DNA of 64,000 nucleotides from Bacteroidetes bacterium UBA1312 (lineage in GTDB: Bacteria; Bacteroidota; Bacteroidia; Chitinophagales; Chitinophagaceae): contig DBTQ01000023.1 in NCBI GenBank assembly GCA_002307135.1, forward strand, positions 46,362-110,361. The letters are read 5' to 3'. This document shows, one piece after another, positions 62,383 to 64,000 of this stretch (positions are counted from its first letter, which is position 1; the number at the start of each line of letters is the position of its first letter). Made by a program: the position numbers and the translations under genes. Below the pieces are notes generated by a model that was not told where the DNA came from, ran no database searches, and saw only the letters and a list, made by a program, of their open reading frames with translations.

Positions 62383-63179
62383 TCCACCCACTCACATACA
62401 TACATCCCGAAGCCAAAATAGGCATAAACGTATCAATTGATCCATTTACAACCATTCACAAAAATGTTGAAATTGGTGAAGGAACTTGGATAGGTTCAAA
62501 TGTCACTATTATGGAAGGCGCACGCATTGGCAAAAACTGTCGCATTTTTTCAGGTGCAGTTATCTCCGCCATTCCACAAGATCTTAAATTTAATGGAGAA
62601 GATACCTACACCATTATTGGCGACAATTGTACCATTCGCGAATGTGTAACAATTAATAGAGGTACCTCTGATCGCAAAAAAACACAAATAGGAAACAACT
62701 GTCTTATCATGGCGTATTCACATATTGCACATGATTGTTTAGTTGGTAATTATTGTATTTTTTCAAACAACACTACCCTTGCCGGGCATATCAATGTTGG
62801 CGACAATGTAGTATTAGCAGGCCTTACTGCTGTGCAGCAATTTGTACGTATTGGATCACATTCTTTTGTTACCGGTGGTTCTTTAGTACGCAAAGATGTG
62901 CCTCCTTATGTAAAGGCTGCACGCGAACCCCTATCTTATGCAGGCGTAAACTCAGTAGGACTGAAACGTAGAGGCTACGATATTCAAAAAATCAATCACA
63001 TACTAGATATTTATCGTATCATCTTTGTAAGAGGATACAATGTTAGTAAAGCGCTGGACATCATCGAAGCTGAAATACCTGTATCAGATGAACGTGATGA
63101 AATAGTAAGCTTTGTTCGAGAAACAGGCAGAGGCATTATGAGAGGTTATACACGTCGCAATCATGACGATTTATCTTAA
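62379..63179 (+). CDS. lpxA: UDP-N-acetylglucosamine acyltransferase
   Basis: 266 residues. First step of lipid A synthesis. A left-handed beta-helix of hexapeptide repeats (VEIGEGTWIGSNVTIMEGAR, IGKNCRIFSGAVISAIPQDL) with the catalytic His in AYSHIAHDCLVGNY. The C-terminal helical part (LDIIEAEIPVSDERDEI). Overlaps lpxC/fabZ by 4 bp (ATGA) and the next gene by 17 bp. Confidence 0.96.
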   Translation: MIHPLTYIHPEAKIGINVSIDPFTTIHKNVEIGEGTWIGSNVTIMEGARIGKNCRIFSGAVISAIPQDLKFNGEDTYTIIGDNCTIRECVTINRGTSDRKKTQIGNNCLIMAYSHIAHDCLVGNYCIFSNNTTLAGHINVGDNVVLAGLTAVQQFVRIGSHSFVTGGSLVRKDVPPYVKAAREPLSYAGVNSVGLKRRGYDIQKINHILDIYRIIFVRGYNVSKALDIIEAEIPVSDERDEIVSFVRETGRGIMRGYTRRNHDDLS

Positions 63180-63783
63180 TGGTATCAGCAAGCGTTTTCA
63201 AAAAAACAGAATTTTTAAAAATGTAACGCTTAGCTTCAACCCTACTTCTAAGTATGCTTTATTGGGCGCCAACGGAAGTGGAAAATCAACGTTGCTGCGT
63301 ATTATAGCGGGTATGCAATCAGCGTCTTCGGGCAAAGTATCTTATTCTATTGATGGGAAAGAAGATTTAGCCCAAGACACCATTTATCGGCACATCAGTT
63401 TTTGTGCCCCGGGAATGGAGATTGTAGAAGACCTAACGTTAAATGAGTTTCTGAAATTTCATTTTGGTTTCAAAAAAATATTGGACAACTTAACGATTGA
63501 TAACATCGTACAGCTTACAGGATTAGCATCTGTTGCCGATGAACAAATTGCCAATTACTCTTCAGGCATGAAACAAAGAGTAAAACTTGCTCAGGCTTTT
63601 TTTTCTGATACACCTGTATTACTGCTTGATGAACCCTGTACAAACTTAGATACACAAGGTGTAGCTCAATATAACAATTGGCTATCTGAATACACTGTTA
63701 ATCGACTTGTCATAGTTGCATCAAATGACCTTAGAGAATATGAATCTTGCCCGAATCACATTTTGATGGAGACCTTTAAATAA
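63163..63783 (+). CDS. Divergent ABC-type ATPase downstream of lpxA
   Basis: 206 residues; soluble ABC ATP-binding subunit, no membrane domain. Walker A LGANGSGKSTLLRI, the signature NYSSGMKQRVKLAQAFF and Walker B PVLLLDEPC. The usual Q-loop Gln and H-loop His seem changed: the Q-loop region reads SFCAPGMEIVEDLTLNEF and the H-loop VIVASNDLREYE. It overlaps lpxA by 17 bp. A membrane partner is not seen and its role is unknown. Confidence 0.85.
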   Translation: MTIYLNGISKRFQKNRIFKNVTLSFNPTSKYALLGANGSGKSTLLRIIAGMQSASSGKVSYSIDGKEDLAQDTIYRHISFCAPGMEIVEDLTLNEFLKFHFGFKKILDNLTIDNIVQLTGLASVADEQIANYSSGMKQRVKLAQAFFSDTPVLLLDEPCTNLDTQGVAQYNNWLSEYTVNRLVIVASNDLREYESCPNHILMETFK

Positions 63784-63821
63784 GATAACTACTCTGCCAT
63801 TAAATATAATTGTATTATCAA

Positions 63822-63855
63822 AAAGATCGGGGAGCTGTTTAGCTCCCCGATCTTT
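63822..63855. terminator. Terminator between the ABC ATPase and the T9SS protein at the right edge
   Basis: A perfect 15-bp stem, aaagatcggggagct (63822-63836) with complement at 63841-63855, loop gttt, with A/T flanks on both sides. Confidence 0.92.
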
Positions 63856-63902
63856 AACTTTTAAATTTAAAACTGTATTCGACAAAAACTAATTCAACTA
63901 AG

Positions 63903-64000
63903 CTACTTTTTACTCACTTTTATAACTTGTACATTGCCATTTTTATCTTGTACTTTGATAAGGTATAAACCTGAACTGTAACTGTTCATATCAATGCTGG
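63903..64000 (-). CDS. C-terminal end of a T9SS-secreted protein (partial)
   Basis: Last 32 codons on the minus strand, stop codon at 63903-63905; the gene continues past the right edge. The translation ends GLYLIKVQDKNGNVQ then VIKVSKK, which is the final strands of a type A sorting domain. Nothing of the cargo is visible. Confidence 0.75.
   Translation of the reverse strand, partial: SIDMNSYSSGLYLIKVQDKNGNVQVIKVSKK

Overview
The window comes from a low-GC, gliding or gliding-descended member of the Bacteroidota, most likely Chitinophagales/Chitinophagaceae. The signs are a GldA-type ABC ATPase, at least four proteins with type IX secretion (T9SS) C-terminal sorting domains, a fused LpxC-FabZ, a SusC/TonB-type receptor, and many promoters of the Bacteroidota form (TTTG about 19 bp before TAnnTTTG) with little Shine-Dalgarno signal. 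I could not compare with any database. Names rest on motif recognition and on knowledge of the families.

Region 1-8.5 kb is cell-envelope biology: the N-terminal part of a TonB-dependent receptor, a short exported protein beside a large VPS10/Asp-box T9SS protein, a REP-like palindrome, and a tight four-gene set (thioredoxin, ApbE flavin transferase, DUF4266 lipoprotein, DUF3570 outer-membrane-like protein). Region 8.5-20.7 kb is mostly housekeeping: ribosome recycling factor, a fatty-acid hydroxylase-type membrane enzyme, a ChaN-like protein, a C-terminal processing protease, a LuxE-like acyl-protein synthetase relative, pyruvate dehydrogenase E2, a MauE/DoxX-thioredoxin fusion, an RluD-type pseudouridine synthase, and small lipoproteins.

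Region 20.7-28 kb is accessory. It holds a TauE/SafE permease, a small GIY-YIG endonuclease gene lying between inverted copies of a dispersed repeat, further repeat copies including a cluster inserted in frame inside the T9SS sorting domain of a surface protein, a large beta-helix surface protein, a helical protein of unknown function, and a 21-bp-period tandem array that stays open in one frame on each strand. This is the most unusual part of the window.

Region 28-48 kb is core metabolism and information processing: DEAD-box helicase, 2OG-Fe(II) oxygenase, copper-type P-ATPase, tsaE, a nusB-DUF1573-yajC-coaE cluster, class I aldolase, guaB, a possible HolD-like protein, ilvE, a DMT transporter with ribD, prmC, lpxK, glutamate formimidoyltransferase, a large exported protein of unknown function and a mitochondrial-type citrate synthase. 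Region 48-64 kb has a minus-strand run recQ-nrnA-FKBP-FKBP-M1 peptidase, a lipocalin-like lipoprotein, tRNA-Arg(ACG), a DUF58 protein, a gldA-unknown-ybjQ operon, the lipid A operon lpxD-lpxC/fabZ-lpxA with a divergent ABC ATPase, and the C-terminal end of one more T9SS protein at the right edge.
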